This document shows, in pieces, positions 50,334 through 63,214 of a stretch of 64,000 nt of DNA. Numbering within the stretch: the stretch's first letter is position 1; each line of letters opens with the position of its first letter. The position numbers and the translations under genes are program-made. The DNA is from Archilochus colubris. Taxonomy: Eukaryota > Chordata > Aves > Apodiformes > Trochilidae. Location of the stretch: the NCBI GenBank assembly GCA_023079485.1, contig CM041092.1, positions 4,340,627 through 4,404,626 of the forward strand, given 5' to 3'. The notes beneath the pieces are model-generated. The model was not told where the DNA came from. It did no database searches and saw nothing but the letters and a program-made list of their open reading frames with translations.

Positions 50334-50386
50334 TGTTTTCCATCAAGAATCGTGTTTTGAAGTCGTGACCCCACCAGCCAATTAGC
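50334..50386 (-). CDS. KYNU: KYNU exon with the active-site tryptophan
   Basis: A 53-base exon between the acceptor AATCTTAG and the donor GTATGT. One base closes a split codon, 17 codons follow, and a final A opens the lysine codon of the next exon. It encodes LIGWWGHDFKTRFLMEN. The first W corresponds to Trp305 of human kynureninase, in the PLP pocket, and the His-acidic pair after it is retained. The residue after Trp305 is Phe306 in human but Trp here. The length and phases match the human exon. The small size explains why no long frame marks it. Confidence 0.95.
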
Positions 50387-51524
50387 CTAAGATTTTGTAA
50401 AGAAAATAAATTAATAGTAATCTTGGCATTACATGTTTTAATTTAGGGGAGAGTAAAGAAATATATAAATTAGATTAAGAAATATGTACATTTCTAATAA
50501 TAGAGTGTATTTCTAACAGTGATATAAAAATACAATAAATTGTATAAATAGCTATCACTAAAAACTTAATATCTCTATTTGGGTATTTCATTTTAACTAT
50601 TAATGATAAAATGTGCCACATCTTTCAATTAGCTATTGATTTCTAACAATATCCATTTTGTCTGATTTCATTTCATGAAAAACAAAATAGAACAGAAATA
50701 TTTTCACTGTTTTCTTTCAAGACATTAAAATCAACCTTAAGCTTAATTTAATGAGTACTGAAAGATAAACTGTGCTATAAAATCTGACTTAGTTTCACTA
50801 AGCAAAGGAGTTGGTTATGGGCAGAGAGATAAAAGGACCACAGAAAGATTGTGGAGGCATTTCCTTTTCCTTACTGTGGGAAAGCAGTGTTAATTCTCAG
50901 TAGCATTTTTGAACTGAGTTTATTATGATAAAATCTTTCTTTAAAGTAAAAACCAAAAGAAGAAAACAGTTTAATCCAAAAATCAGATTTTTTTAGATAA
51001 TCTCCAGAAGAAAAAAAAAAAAAAATTAATTACTCTGAAAATTATTTATCCAAGCTTTTAAATTGGATGACATTACATGATTCACATTTGCATATTTGCT
51101 GAAAAAATATACTCAAGGATAAAAAATATATACAATATACAATATAAACAATTTTACAGAGCAGCAGCCAACCTTACAAAATCAAGGAGTCTCTTCCCAC
51201 TTCCCTTAGGTTCCATGCTTCCTAACTCCATAGATTGCAATATCAGTGACTAATAAGAGTAACTAATAATATAATTTAAGTACATTAAATTTCCTATGTG
51301 TCAATGCTACTGCAATATTAATCAACACCTTAGAAGTCAGGAAGGACCCTGTGGGTTCCAAGACTGAAACATGTTGGACATCTCTTTTTCCAAGGCTTTG
51401 CTCAGTTGTTTGTGTGTTTGGTACCAGAGTTTTTAGTAGGGAAGCCTGGGAAGTATTGAAAATGTGTAATAGCAAGAAAAAAGCTCTAAGTAAAACTCAT
51501 GATATATCTGCCTTCCTAAAAGTT

Positions 51525-51552
51525 AAAAAAAAAAAAAAAAGGAAAAAAAAAA
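51525..51552. repeat. Poly(A) tract
   Basis: Two A runs separated by GG within the long KYNU intron. An ordinary simple repeat. Confidence 0.85.
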
Positions 51553-51662
51553 TTATTGACCTTCTCTAAAGCAGGAACATTTCTTTGCAGTATGCTTAAA
51601 AAGAGCTTAGATCTGCAGAATTAAGACCACATTTGAGTTAAAGACTTGTTATATGAGTACCA

Positions 51663-51678
51663 TTACACCATGGTGTAA
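51663..51678. repeat. 16-bp perfect palindrome
   Basis: TTACACCATGGTGTAA reads the same on both strands. It contains an NcoI-type CCATGG centre. It could be a dimeric factor site or chance. Confidence 0.8.
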
Positions 51679-54600
51679 AATAAGGTACTTCATATTCCTG
51701 TACAACAGCATAGGTTTTATGTTTACTTCTATGAAAGGCTCTAAGCTGCATCCAAACTCGGTGTATATAGAAAAAACTTTATTGCTGCTTGATGTTTTTA
51801 TTATTCCAAGACCCATGAAAATCAATAGTGCAATATACATTCATTTCAAATGAGATATTGCATTGCCAAAATGAATACATCCCAAATAAAGTAAAATGCA
51901 TCTTCTGCCCAAGTGACTCAGTTACTGATGCTTTGACTCATAAAATGTGTTGCAGATATTCAATATGAACCTTATAATATATAGAGAATGTTTCACTGTA
52001 AACCCTGAGTATTTTATGTTACTACAACATACTACTAATGTCACTGGCACACAACAGCCTATGAATTTCATAAGTTTTAAACAGGGAAAAAAAGGGGGAA
52101 ATGTAACATTTGGACTATTACCCTGTAGCAAGGAGCAAACAAAAGTATGTCCTATTGGGACCACATCCTAAAGTCAAAGACAAAATAAACACAGCCAGAG
52201 TATTACCCACATAGAACCTAAAGAAAAGCACTCGGTTGCATTTTGGAATGCTTAAAACTTGATAATTCTGAAGCTGGCTTAAAACCAGAGCTCTGCTGCA
52301 GCTCCACGTCTGCAACTTTGAAAAAGAAATTTCAAAACTTTTCCAAAAATGACAGAATGAAGGATTATTTTTTTTTTAAAGCCAGCTTTAGCTATCTCAC
52401 CCTTTCCCACCATAACTTTGACAATTTGCTTTTTCTTTTTCTCTCTTTGGCTGTTCTAGAACTTCAGAGGTGTCACTACGGGATGTGCACTTTGAGGCAG
52501 CTCTGGTCCTTGCACTCCCATTGATCTAATGGTCCATATGGATGTCATATTATTTGACATTTAAGTTGACAGGCTTCAAAGTGTGGAAACTCACAAAATC
52601 TTTACAAATTAGCGATTTGCTGTTTACAATTTTCTGTGAAATTTCTGAAATGAAGGTTGCCACTGCTATGCCAAATTTCAACCTGTTATGATGGGAAATA
52701 GTGAAGGTGTTAAACCCCAGCCATAAGGCTTTATAAATGCTCTCTAAAAATAATAGGCAATAAAACTGCACATTAAAATACTCAGTAAAATGCCTTATTA
52801 AAGAGTTGTTATTCTGCATGCACAATGAGGATTTTGAAATGAAGCCTCCATTTTGACTATTCCTGCTTTAAAAAACAAAGGCACCAAGATCTAAATTGAT
52901 TCTGAATTCCAAACCATAACCTTTACAAAATGCATAATGTGGAAGTTGCCTGGAAAACCTTTGTGTTTAAAACCACCTAAAACTTGTTGGTATCTGGACA
53001 CATGCTTTGCATTCTTTTCAGTCCAGATAAAAAACATTTTAGGAGGTGTGAAATATCAGTGTGTCTGAGGATAAGAAGATCTGATTTCACAAACCCTCCT
53101 CTAGGAGCCTTGGAGAAAGGGCTTTACAGGTAACTGCCTTCTACATGTAAATGGACCCAAACTGAGCACTTGTCTTGTTTTAACACAACACTAATTAAAA
53201 TGTTTGTCCAAGTGACAGCCAACTCATGGCCTGTGCCCAGGTGGCATCCAGCTGCCAGTCCCAACCAACCCATGGCCATCTACAGCTAATGTCTCTCCAT
53301 CCAGCACCAAAATGAACATTAAATGTATTATAGTGCATTTACTCTACAAAAGAAGAGTAAATTAGTGTCAGATCAGCTGTGGCTTTTTCTGTGAGGGGTT
53401 CCCATTCTCAGCAAACCCACATCTATAATAAATTTTAGAATAGATAACACATTATTCTATTTTATCCCTCAAATTATACCCTTGTCCTTAGGTTTGTCAG
53501 CACTGAGACTCTCCCAGGGAATTCTGCAGTTGAAGCAAACTCTTACTAGGCCAGTTTCATGGAACAAGTGGGTTTATAGTGCAATATTCCTGAAAGGTTT
53601 TCAAATTCCTTAGTTTTACACCAGAATGTTCTCTCATTTACAAATTAAGGAACAAAGACCTGCTGGGCTTGAAAATGACTCCAGAAAGTAGTGGCATCCT
53701 CTCGTTTAGTCAAACTCTCTTTAAGTGCATTTACACCAGGGAATGATCCCTTCAATAAGTATTTTTATTTAGCTCATTTTCCTCCTTCACATCTATCTGC
53801 ATTAGACTGAAGTGCTGGTTGTTCCCAACTTGAACTGTACCGTTTGTAGTTGCATTAATGATGCAGGAGTGAAGGATATAATGATCATGATGTATGTGCA
53901 GTGTAAACATCAAAGAAGATCCAGTTAAAGAACACAGAAAAAAGGACCAAAAAAAAAAATTGCCTTGACCTTTGCTTCGAAGTTACAGATGATCATGCGA
54001 CTCATTTATAATTTACAGCCTGAAGCAACATGGGTCTCATTTCCCTGCTCAGCAAGGAAAAAAAAAAAAGAAGAAGACACTCTGAGCAGCGATAGAGAAA
54101 GCAGGGAAATGTTATTAATGTGACTCAACTTTAGCAATCCAGGGCAATGGGCTGGAAGTATCCTGTCACTGCATTGTGTGAGAAATCATCTCACATCGGT
54201 GAGGAAGAATGTTGAAAAGCTACAACAGGAATGCACTGTGAGATTAAGAGTATGTTATATCCCATTTGCCCACTTCACTGGGCATGGGACAGTTTGTGTC
54301 CCCTCTTTTATCAGGTCAGAAAACTATTGAGACATTTCATATTCATTACTTAGATTATTTCTATCAGGAGCATATATCAGCAAAGCACTCTATAGTTATG
54401 AAACCATGGAGAAAGCTAAATCAGATGCAGGCAGTTTTGGGACAGAATGTGTCCACAAAGCAGCTGATGTCACTCAGCTCTTCGTTCACACATTGCTTTA
54501 TTCTTGCAAAAAATCTTCCAGGTGTTGGCAAAGATTCATTTGAGTTTTTATGCTCCTCTTTTAGCTATGAGTAAGAATCAGTTCTGAGGAGTTAATGAGA

Positions 54601-56415
54601 CATCTCCCTGTTCCCCAAGTTTATTACACAGAACTCCAGCAGATGTTGTGTGGTGCCTGCGAAGGCAACCTCATGCAGGAAAAGGAATGAAATGGAATTA
54701 AATGGAGCACAGCCCTCACACATCCATGGCCTGTGCTTAAGTCTCACAGCAACTTTAAGACCTATAACAGATGACCAAGAGTTTGACAGAGGCTCAGAAC
54801 AGAGGTTAACTGTGTCTCCAATTAGAAGAAAATGTGTTAAACAAACAACCCATCAAGTCTTAAAAATGAGACTTTAGGAGAACACAGAAAGCCTGGATGC
54901 TGGACCCAGCCTGAAGCTCAGACAAAACTCCATCTCACCTCAGCCCCAGTGATTTGCCTGTGAGTGACCATCATCCTGCTGCCTAGGAGAATGTGGTGAT
55001 AACAAACCTCACCGCTGCTGCCACAGCCAGAATCCACCTCTGCCCAGCTTTTATATCTCAAAAAGCAAGTTAAAAAACTTAATGGTGCAGCCAGCTTCTA
55101 AAGACCAAAAAGTATTCCTTAACACACCATATGGGAATCTGCAGCTCAACTGAAAGTTCCAGACCTTGAAGAACATTCCTCCAGTGCCCTGGACTGTACA
55201 TAACACAAGACAGATGGAAAAAGCAACCAGGACTCAGACCCTGAGCAGGAACATCTCCTAATACTGTTACATTCAGAAAAAAAGTCAATCCCAGAAGCCA
55301 AACTCATATCAACAGTTGTTTCAGCCCATCTAAGCCACCTTTCTCTGACCTGGATTTACCAACCACTCCCCCTGAGCACAGACCTGATCCCCAGGCTCAG
55401 CACCTGGGGCACACACAATCTTTGCATTCTACTCTGCATTAATTTCATTGCAGCTTTCTAATTGTCTTTTTTTATATGTTTTCATTTCATTTTTTATTGC
55501 ATCAATTTTTATTGCAACCAGACGAGCACTATTGTGCTTCTTCAATGCCAAATTCAGAACAAAGAGCAAGAATTTCCCCAGCCACCCTCCCCAAAGAAAG
55601 CAAGAAAAAAACTGCTCATGGCTTCAAATGGCAAATTTTTTGCCTCGTTGACTAGAGGAGTCTGAGGAATTTCAATTTTCTTTGCCATCACCAACTTGTC
55701 TGATCCTGGATGAGTCACTCAGTCTTTCCATGCCTCAAGCCCTTGGCTCTGCAAATGCTGTTCAGTACTGCCTTAGCTCTCTGGTGAGTGGCAAGAATAT
55801 ATTGGTTAGAATGTTTTAGTGCTGAGGACCATGTAAAAATAGAGAAAAAGTTTTTCTTGGATTATCTTGTACTGGATTTTGTGAAATGCAGATAAAGAAA
55901 GGGGATTTGAAGATAGTGGCTGGTGCCACTGGTGTTTTTTCCTTCCTATCAGTCAAATTAACCTCTGAGGTTCAAAAGTTGTTTCCAATGTCAGGTTGCT
56001 GGTTACTTCAGAATTTAATATTTTGTCACCTAGCTGGCACTTATGTCAAGAAAAAAAAAATAATAAAAAAACCAATTTCTATTGCTTAATTCCACACTGT
56101 TTTGCAGCTGTGCTGAAACAAAACTGGGGATGGACAATGTTATTACACTGAAACTCCATCCTCTCCTTACAGGGCACCAATGCAAAGTCCTGCTCTGCCC
56201 CACGGCTCCCCTGCTGACAGTTTGTGGGAGGCAGAAAAATATTTTAAATAATATATGGTGTAGCAATGAGGGGTCTTTTTACTCAATGCAAAGAATAAGT
56301 GAAAAGCAACTCCTAGTTTGATCACTGAATTGTAGAACTGAAACGTTTTAACCCTCGTGTAGGTGAAATTCTTCATATACTGTGAGGCTGTCGGTTATGA
56401 TCTGTACTTCACAGG

Positions 56416-56468
56416 AATATATATATATTTATATTTGTATTTATATATAAATATATTTGTATATATAT
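56416..56468. repeat. (TA)n-rich microsatellite
   Basis: About 50 bases of nearly pure A/T with TATATA and TTTATAT units, likely variable in length between individuals. Confidence 0.88.
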
Positions 56469-57825
56469 GGGCTGGGATTTGCATGGGGGATTAAGGAAGT
56501 TAGCAACTAGTCCCTGTTAAAATCTAGCAATATTGGAAATCTAACTCTGGCTGTCTCCTTCAGAAAACCTTGCTGAGATTGCCAGAAGCTATATTTAAAA
56601 CCTCTTTTTGTTTTGTTTTGTTTTTCTCCTTTCTATCTATTTAGGCATCCTTTATCCCAAATGGTAAGACTGATCTCCTTTCATTATTCTGCTCCATGCA
56701 ATGCCTGTTGCTAATTTTAAGTAAGACCTGTTGTCAGAGTTTGAAAAGCTTTTGAAGCCCAGGTAATTATTAGCCTCAGACTTCTGTAGTCTTGGACTTA
56801 CACATACTCTGAGGGCTTTCCTTACCCTCTCAAACTCATTACAAATGTTTCCTAATTATTAAGCATATGAGACTTGAGAGCAATGCCATCCATTATTAAT
56901 GGATCAGTCTCTTAGAACTCAGTGGAAATAAAAAATATCAAAACTCTTTATGAAAACTTTTTACTCTGAAAGTAGCAACTCTTCATATTTAATATCAATG
57001 AGGCTTTACGTTGTCAAAAGACCAAAGTAATATGATTGTATTAGAGGCTAATAACATGACATTTTCCTTCTGCTAAGGCACTTGCATTTTCAGTACCATC
57101 TAAAGTGAGACAATTTCTCTCCTCTATTTTGAGTCATCTTGGTGGAAAAATTGCTAAATTCACTTTCTGCCTAGCAGTAAATTCTAACGGCAAAGACCAA
57201 AATCCTGAAAAATAGTTTCATAAGTTAAACAATGACCATTACTTACCATGCAACTGCAGTGGGTGAAATTCAGAAAACTTTAGATTTGAGTAATAATCTC
57301 TTTTCCAAAACTAACTGGGCAGCTCTCAGCTCCCTGAGCTTTGCTGTTCTCTCAGGCAGGGGAATTAAATGCAACTCTTGCCACAATTAGAGAGACTCTT
57401 GGGTGAAAATCGTGGCTGTTTGGTCAGTCAAGTGCAAGGTGATTTACAGCTGACAGGTACTTGGAGACAGAGGATACACACACTCTCTTCTTGCATTGAT
57501 TTTGGTCCTTGTGAGTCTTTTAGACTCCACACAATTGGGAACACACCAATTTCAACGTGTCCCTCCACATTACCCCTCCAGCTCCAAACAAAAGGAGACT
57601 GAGTAGCAGGAACCAAGTTTCTGTGATCAGGGCAGGAGAAAGAGAAATTTCTGATTGAAACCCTGTAAATCCAATCAGGGCCCCTTGGAGTGGTGCAGGG
57701 CTCTCTGCCAACCCTCTAAGGCTTGTAATGAGGGATGGTAATTTCCTGCCTCATGATCAGGCAAGAGAAAGGTATGAGCAAGATGCAGACAAAATTGGAG
57801 CCTAAATTAAATCCCAGGACAAGAA

Positions 57826-57880
57826 CTCACAAATAAAAACCCCCCAAAACTAAAAAGAAACAAACAAACAAAAAAAAACC
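57826..57880. repeat. A/C-rich low-complexity tract with (CAAA)n
   Basis: A-rich sequence with CAAA units and C runs. An ordinary simple repeat. Confidence 0.8.
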
Positions 57881-60548
57881 CAACCCCTCTAAAGCTAATG
57901 AAGTTGAATTAAAAACTGTTAAATCAGCTGAGGTACAACTATTATCACAAAGTGCTCATATATCACTTCCACTAGCCAAATATCAGATATATGAAAAGGG
58001 GGAATAATGCCAAGAGTATGTTAGCACATTTAGTAAGGGGAAAGGAAGTATTCTGCCTAAGACCAGAAATTAAAAATCAAGCAGGGAGCCAATTTACTCA
58101 TAGAGATATTAATAAAGTTCTCAGTGATTTTTATAAAGTATTGAATAATTCCCAATTATAGTAGGGTGATAAAAAAGAGCATAGTGCATTCTTTGAGAAT
58201 TTGGTAATTTTTCCTAGGCTGTTTCAAATAGATTAAATTAAACAAGAAGCAAAAGCAACAATCCCTCCTAGAGGTACTTTTAAATGTGAATTCTGACTTA
58301 AAGGAGACTTGGATGGTTTTGATTACTATGATGCGTTTACTGAACTACACAGTCTCCTCAATCCCTTCAATGACTCTTTGAGGGGATGATATCCAGATAT
58401 ATTTCTAAATAATACATGTATCTTACTGAACTATAATATAAAAATTTTAAGATCTAGGGAGTTGTGCTTCGTAAAGTCTTTGTTGTTTTTGAGTACAGCA
58501 ATCACAATATTAATGCAAGACCTTTCTCATGCTAGAATCCTTATTAGCTGAAGTGTAAGAGTTATCACCTCTGCTCTTTGCCTGAAACAAGAAGTAATCC
58601 ACATTAGCTGAGGATTTTTAATATTTTTTTTTAATGTCAGTGGCTGGAACTAATTGAATTCAAAGTGTCAGCAGAATTGTCAGAGAATCCAGTAGTTGTA
58701 GTCCAAAGCAGTTACTAATGCAGAGTGATACTCAAGGAAGAAAGAGCTTAAGTTTAAGACATGAAATCATTGTGGGAGAACAGAAATGGGCATTTTTCAG
58801 TTGTTATAAAGAGTCCATCCTCAAAAAGTTGAAATGTCATCCATCACTAGAAAACATGTGAGAAATGTGAATTGGTGGCCTTGCTATATGGGACTGTAGT
58901 TGCCCTGATTTTCAGTGGCACATAAACCACCAGTGTTTGGGCCCTAAAATAGGTTTGTCAGGAGGTCAAAGATTCAACATGAGGTCACATGGATGTACAT
59001 CAAATGTTTGACAGAAGATCCAACACTGGTTTCAGGACCCCCACACACACACGCAAGGTCTTCTCCACTGCAAAAGCAGGTGAGAAGCCACCCAATAAGG
59101 ACACTTAATGTCCTTTTGCCAAACTACCTGTACCTGCAGCCCTGACCACCAGCACACACTGATCAAATCTCTTCACTTGCTTGCCTGAAGTGGTTGCTAG
59201 AACATCAAGTCAGAAAACTGGCAATAAAACCAGAGGGATGCTGAAAAACTAGATCAGGTTAGGAAATTATTGGTTTTTTGTTTAATAAACTGCCGACAAC
59301 TAAAGAGAGTAACAAATAATCCTTCATTCTGAGGAGCTGCTTTTCATGCCATGGGACAGGAAGACTCTACAAGTTTCCCACAAAAGTTGTACTGGTGTGG
59401 TGACCTCCCTGATTTTAAGCCATGTTGAGTAAGAAATTAGGAGAAGGAAGGGGATAAGAGAGGGACACAAGTGTCCTTGACTGGAAACTGCTCTTCACAG
59501 GTGGGCATTGATCTCTGGGTCCCATACAGAAACTCTTGCTGTAGCTGCCCTACAATTTCCACTTCAGTGGGAAGTGAGGAGTAGTGGCTGTGACAGCAAG
59601 AACTTCTCACCAGCAGCAACCAGCTGTGAAAATAAATATTTCATAAAAGGAAAGTGAGAGGAAGGATGGCTTAAAGCAAGGGAGCAAGAAGGAACAGTAT
59701 ATGTCATGGAGGTCTCTAAGAGGCTCCTGACTCAAAGAGGTGTGGAGGGGAGCAAGAAGGACACAGACTGTGGGCTGACTTTGTTGAACATACAAGGAAA
59801 GGACCTGGGATCAAAAGAGTTGATCTAGTCAATTGATTCTAGTGATTAACATAAAATAGGTTTGACTAAGGGAGCCCAAGAGAAAAGAAAAATGTGAAGT
59901 TTTATGCCCTGAAGAGACCATCTTCTAGCTGAAAAGTAGAGAAATGAAGGTTCCAGCCAGGAGAAAGAGGCATGAGGAACAGAAAGCAAGTGGAAACAAG
60001 TGAGCACAAGAGGTAAATCAAGTTAAAAAGAAAACCCCTACAAAATTCCCCCAGTGCATACACATAAAAAGCTCTGGAGAACAGGCAGACCCACCTGAAG
60101 TGGTGACTGACAGTGACAGGGATATACTCCAGGGGACTGATATGGAAAAGAAAAAAAAAAGTTACCTGTATTCATGGTAGAAAAGCCAAAATTGCTGCTA
60201 CTTTCAATTTATTGAACTATTTCAAGGCACACCATGCTCTGACAGCATATTCAGGATGGAAAACAAGAAACAGTTGCTCTCTGTGGGCTAAAGAACTAAT
60301 ACACAGGCATGAACAAATCTCATTTTTAAAGGACATGTGGAGACTACAGCTTTAATAGGGAATTTTAGGAGAAAAACTTCACAGAAAGTACCAAGAGTGG
60401 GAATGTGAAATAGAAAAAGTGAAAAATTACCAAAAAACTGAAAGTGAGTGAACATCTGGTAGGAAATCCCAAATGTAAAATTGCATTGGTTCTGGCACAT
60501 TTCTGCACAGAGGTAAATGAGATCTGAGGAAAACAGCAGAATATTTGA

Positions 60549-60571
60549 TTTTTTTGTTGTTGTTGTTGTTG
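60549..60571. repeat. Poly(T)/(GTT)n microsatellite
   Basis: A short T run followed by five GTT units. A shorter relative is present at about 2893-2912. Confidence 0.88.
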
Positions 60572-63133
60572 AAAATAAACTTTTGCCTCCCTAGGAGACA
60601 AAGGATCTGTGAGATGGATACAGAAAGGTATGGATTGCTATTAGGGGGGACAAAATATCTCTGTGACTAATTAAAAAGGCAGGAGAAGAAGGTTTTCTTT
60701 CCATTTTGTTACAGGTGTGTGACACCAGCTTGAGCATTACAACTGGGGAAGTTCACTCAGCTTTCTCTTAGTGGGAAAAATCAAGACACAGCCAAGTGCT
60801 TTCAAAACTACCTGTCTCAAAGCAGAGAACTGAGGCACAAAGAGCAAGCAGCTAACAACATAAGTCCTTTGAAGCAAAAGGAAAAAAAAAATAAATCACA
60901 GCAACCATTCAGACTCCAAGGAGAGCCTCAGGACCTCTTCCTTTCGAGTTAATGGGAATGCAAGAGCTGCCCCCAGGCTACACTCACCTTGCCATCAGGC
61001 TGAGCCTGTTGGGTTCCTTTCAAGTGTTGAAGCAGTTGAGTCTTCCACCATCTGATGAGAGAAGCTAGAGGAGGGAGGTGGGAAAGCAGAACCACAAGGA
61101 ACAAGGCCACATCCCTCTTGTTTGCAAGGCTGGGAGTGGGAAAGGTTCATGGCAGAGCAGACTAAGGGGTGTGTGTCCCATCAGAGTGGTCCAGGAGAGA
61201 TGCAGGAGGAATCAATCTGCTCTGATCTAACATGTAAGCTCACCAGTTTAGTGAGTGACTGCTGAAGACCTGTTGCATGTACCATGTTATATATATGTTC
61301 TTGTAAGAATCTTACCAACCTTAGAATAAAAATTCTTTTCAAAAATGCTGTGACAATCTTCATGCTTTAGATGAGATTTCTTCATATTGTTGGTAGAGTT
61401 TTAGATAAAAGAAAGGGCCAGTTGTCAAGAAAAGATTGAAATTTACATAAAGTCTCCAAATCTGCACCCAAAAATCTCTGCAGATGTCTGCAGCCCAATG
61501 CACCTATGTTGTCAACACTGTTTTGGAAAATATGTGACTCCTATAAGCTAAGTACTTTTGATTACTTTTTTATCTCCACTTATCCTAGCATTTTGAAGCC
61601 TTGATAACAGGCATGAAAAGCATGAATCAGGCCACCACCATGCTTTTAATAAAACTACTGTAAATATTTAAGAAATTTGACAGGAACCATGGCTCTAATT
61701 TTCCACATGCTCCATTTTAAGGTTCAAGATGTCAAAATTTAGAGTGTTTAATTGGAATAGGGGTATACACAGGGAATGAAAACAACTCATAATCATTCCA
61801 GCTATCCTACAGGTGAGTTAGATTTGATGGACAGCACATTTACTCACACGTTTTCCTAGGAGTTTGCAAGGACACACACAGCTCCTCTCTCAAACAACTT
61901 AAAATCTAACCAGGGCAAAGATGACAAAATATAGGGAAGACCTTCAGAGAGGAGAGAATGAGATTATTTATAATGAGAAAAGAAACTGCTAGCTTGAAGA
62001 TACAGCTTAATTACAGGGAGGATTTGAAGAAAGATGGAGAAAAAAAGCTTGACAGAGAACAAGGAGACAATCATGGGAGCCACATAAAAAGATGCACAGG
62101 GCTGAAGAAATGAGAACGGGAAGAGATGATGTGAATACACATTAACCTCTCTCTTTTCTTCTCCCAGAGACTCACTTCAAAGTTTAAAAATGCTCTTGGA
62201 TATTTGCACCATGCACTTGGTGAATCAGAGAACACACCCCTGCAGGCCCATCATGGGTCTAGATTGGCCTAATAAATCACTGGTCCCAAGACAATGCAAT
62301 TAAGCCTAATTAGTCGATGCCTTTATTCCTAAACAGTCTCTTCCCAAGGGAGACTTTAACTTTTGGTTTCTAAATTAGCTCAAGGAGCTAAATTGTTCTC
62401 ATCTCCTTGGCAAAGAAGCAGTTCATGTCTACCTTAGTACAAGATACTTTCTGCACTTGGGGGAACACGTGCTGCCCTCCACAAGTAGGTTATCCAGATA
62501 TTAATCCAAAATCTGAGTCCACTAGGACCAGTGACAATCCCTTCTGCAAACCCCAGCACACAGTTTCCATCTGTTCACCACTGATTTCCCATCTTGCTGC
62601 CCTGGAAGGCTCCACATTGCTCCTCCAGATCCTCTCCTTGTTCTACCTGGGTGCCCTGTTCTGCTAAAACTTCCAGTGGTGCTGTGATGCTCAGAGGGGA
62701 AAAGGCTCCAAGGGTCAGTGAGAACTGACCCAGCTCAGCTCATTGTCCCTAAAAGCATTTTAAAGGAGAGCAACTTGTGTTCTTTCTGATACAATAGATG
62801 TAAAACAACCTTCCCAACCTTTTGAGTGTCCTTTGCTCTCAACTCACTGCTCCCAAGCTATGGTTTTTTTTCATCTGTTTCACATAAGCTTCAAGTATTT
62901 CATTTGGGGATTATGTGGCCCTAATTAAAAGATAAATAAATAAATCAAAAGGAATAATGTAGTATCTCCTCAGGGATCAAGAAAACAGCTAAAGAAAAAC
63001 TCAGCTGAAGCTACCAAGCCCTGCAAGGTGCTGAGCAGCAAAAGGATCTTATAAGTGGAAACTCCCACACCTCTGCCCATGAAGAAATTGTCTGAAGATC
63101 CCTTGTGTTTCTCAAAGCTATTGTGAAACAGTT

Positions 63134-63214
63134 ACCTCTTTCTTCTTTTTTCTTCTTTTTTTTGTTTTTTTTTTTCACTTTTTTAATCTTTTCTTTTTTT
63201 CTGTTTCTTTTTTG
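63134..63214. repeat. Pyrimidine-rich low-complexity tract
   Basis: About 80 bases made almost entirely of T and C. It creates a false Phe-rich frame on the plus strand and a Lys-rich frame on the minus strand. Confidence 0.88.

Noticed and set aside
57230..57300. Donor-like TTACCATGCAAC on the minus strand
   Set aside because: Only a seven-base space to the nearest AG and no KYNU-like codons.
60980..61030. Donor-like CTCACCTTGCC on the minus strand as a possible KYNU exon
   Set aside because: The translated bases next to it do not match any KYNU segment, and no acceptor is well placed.
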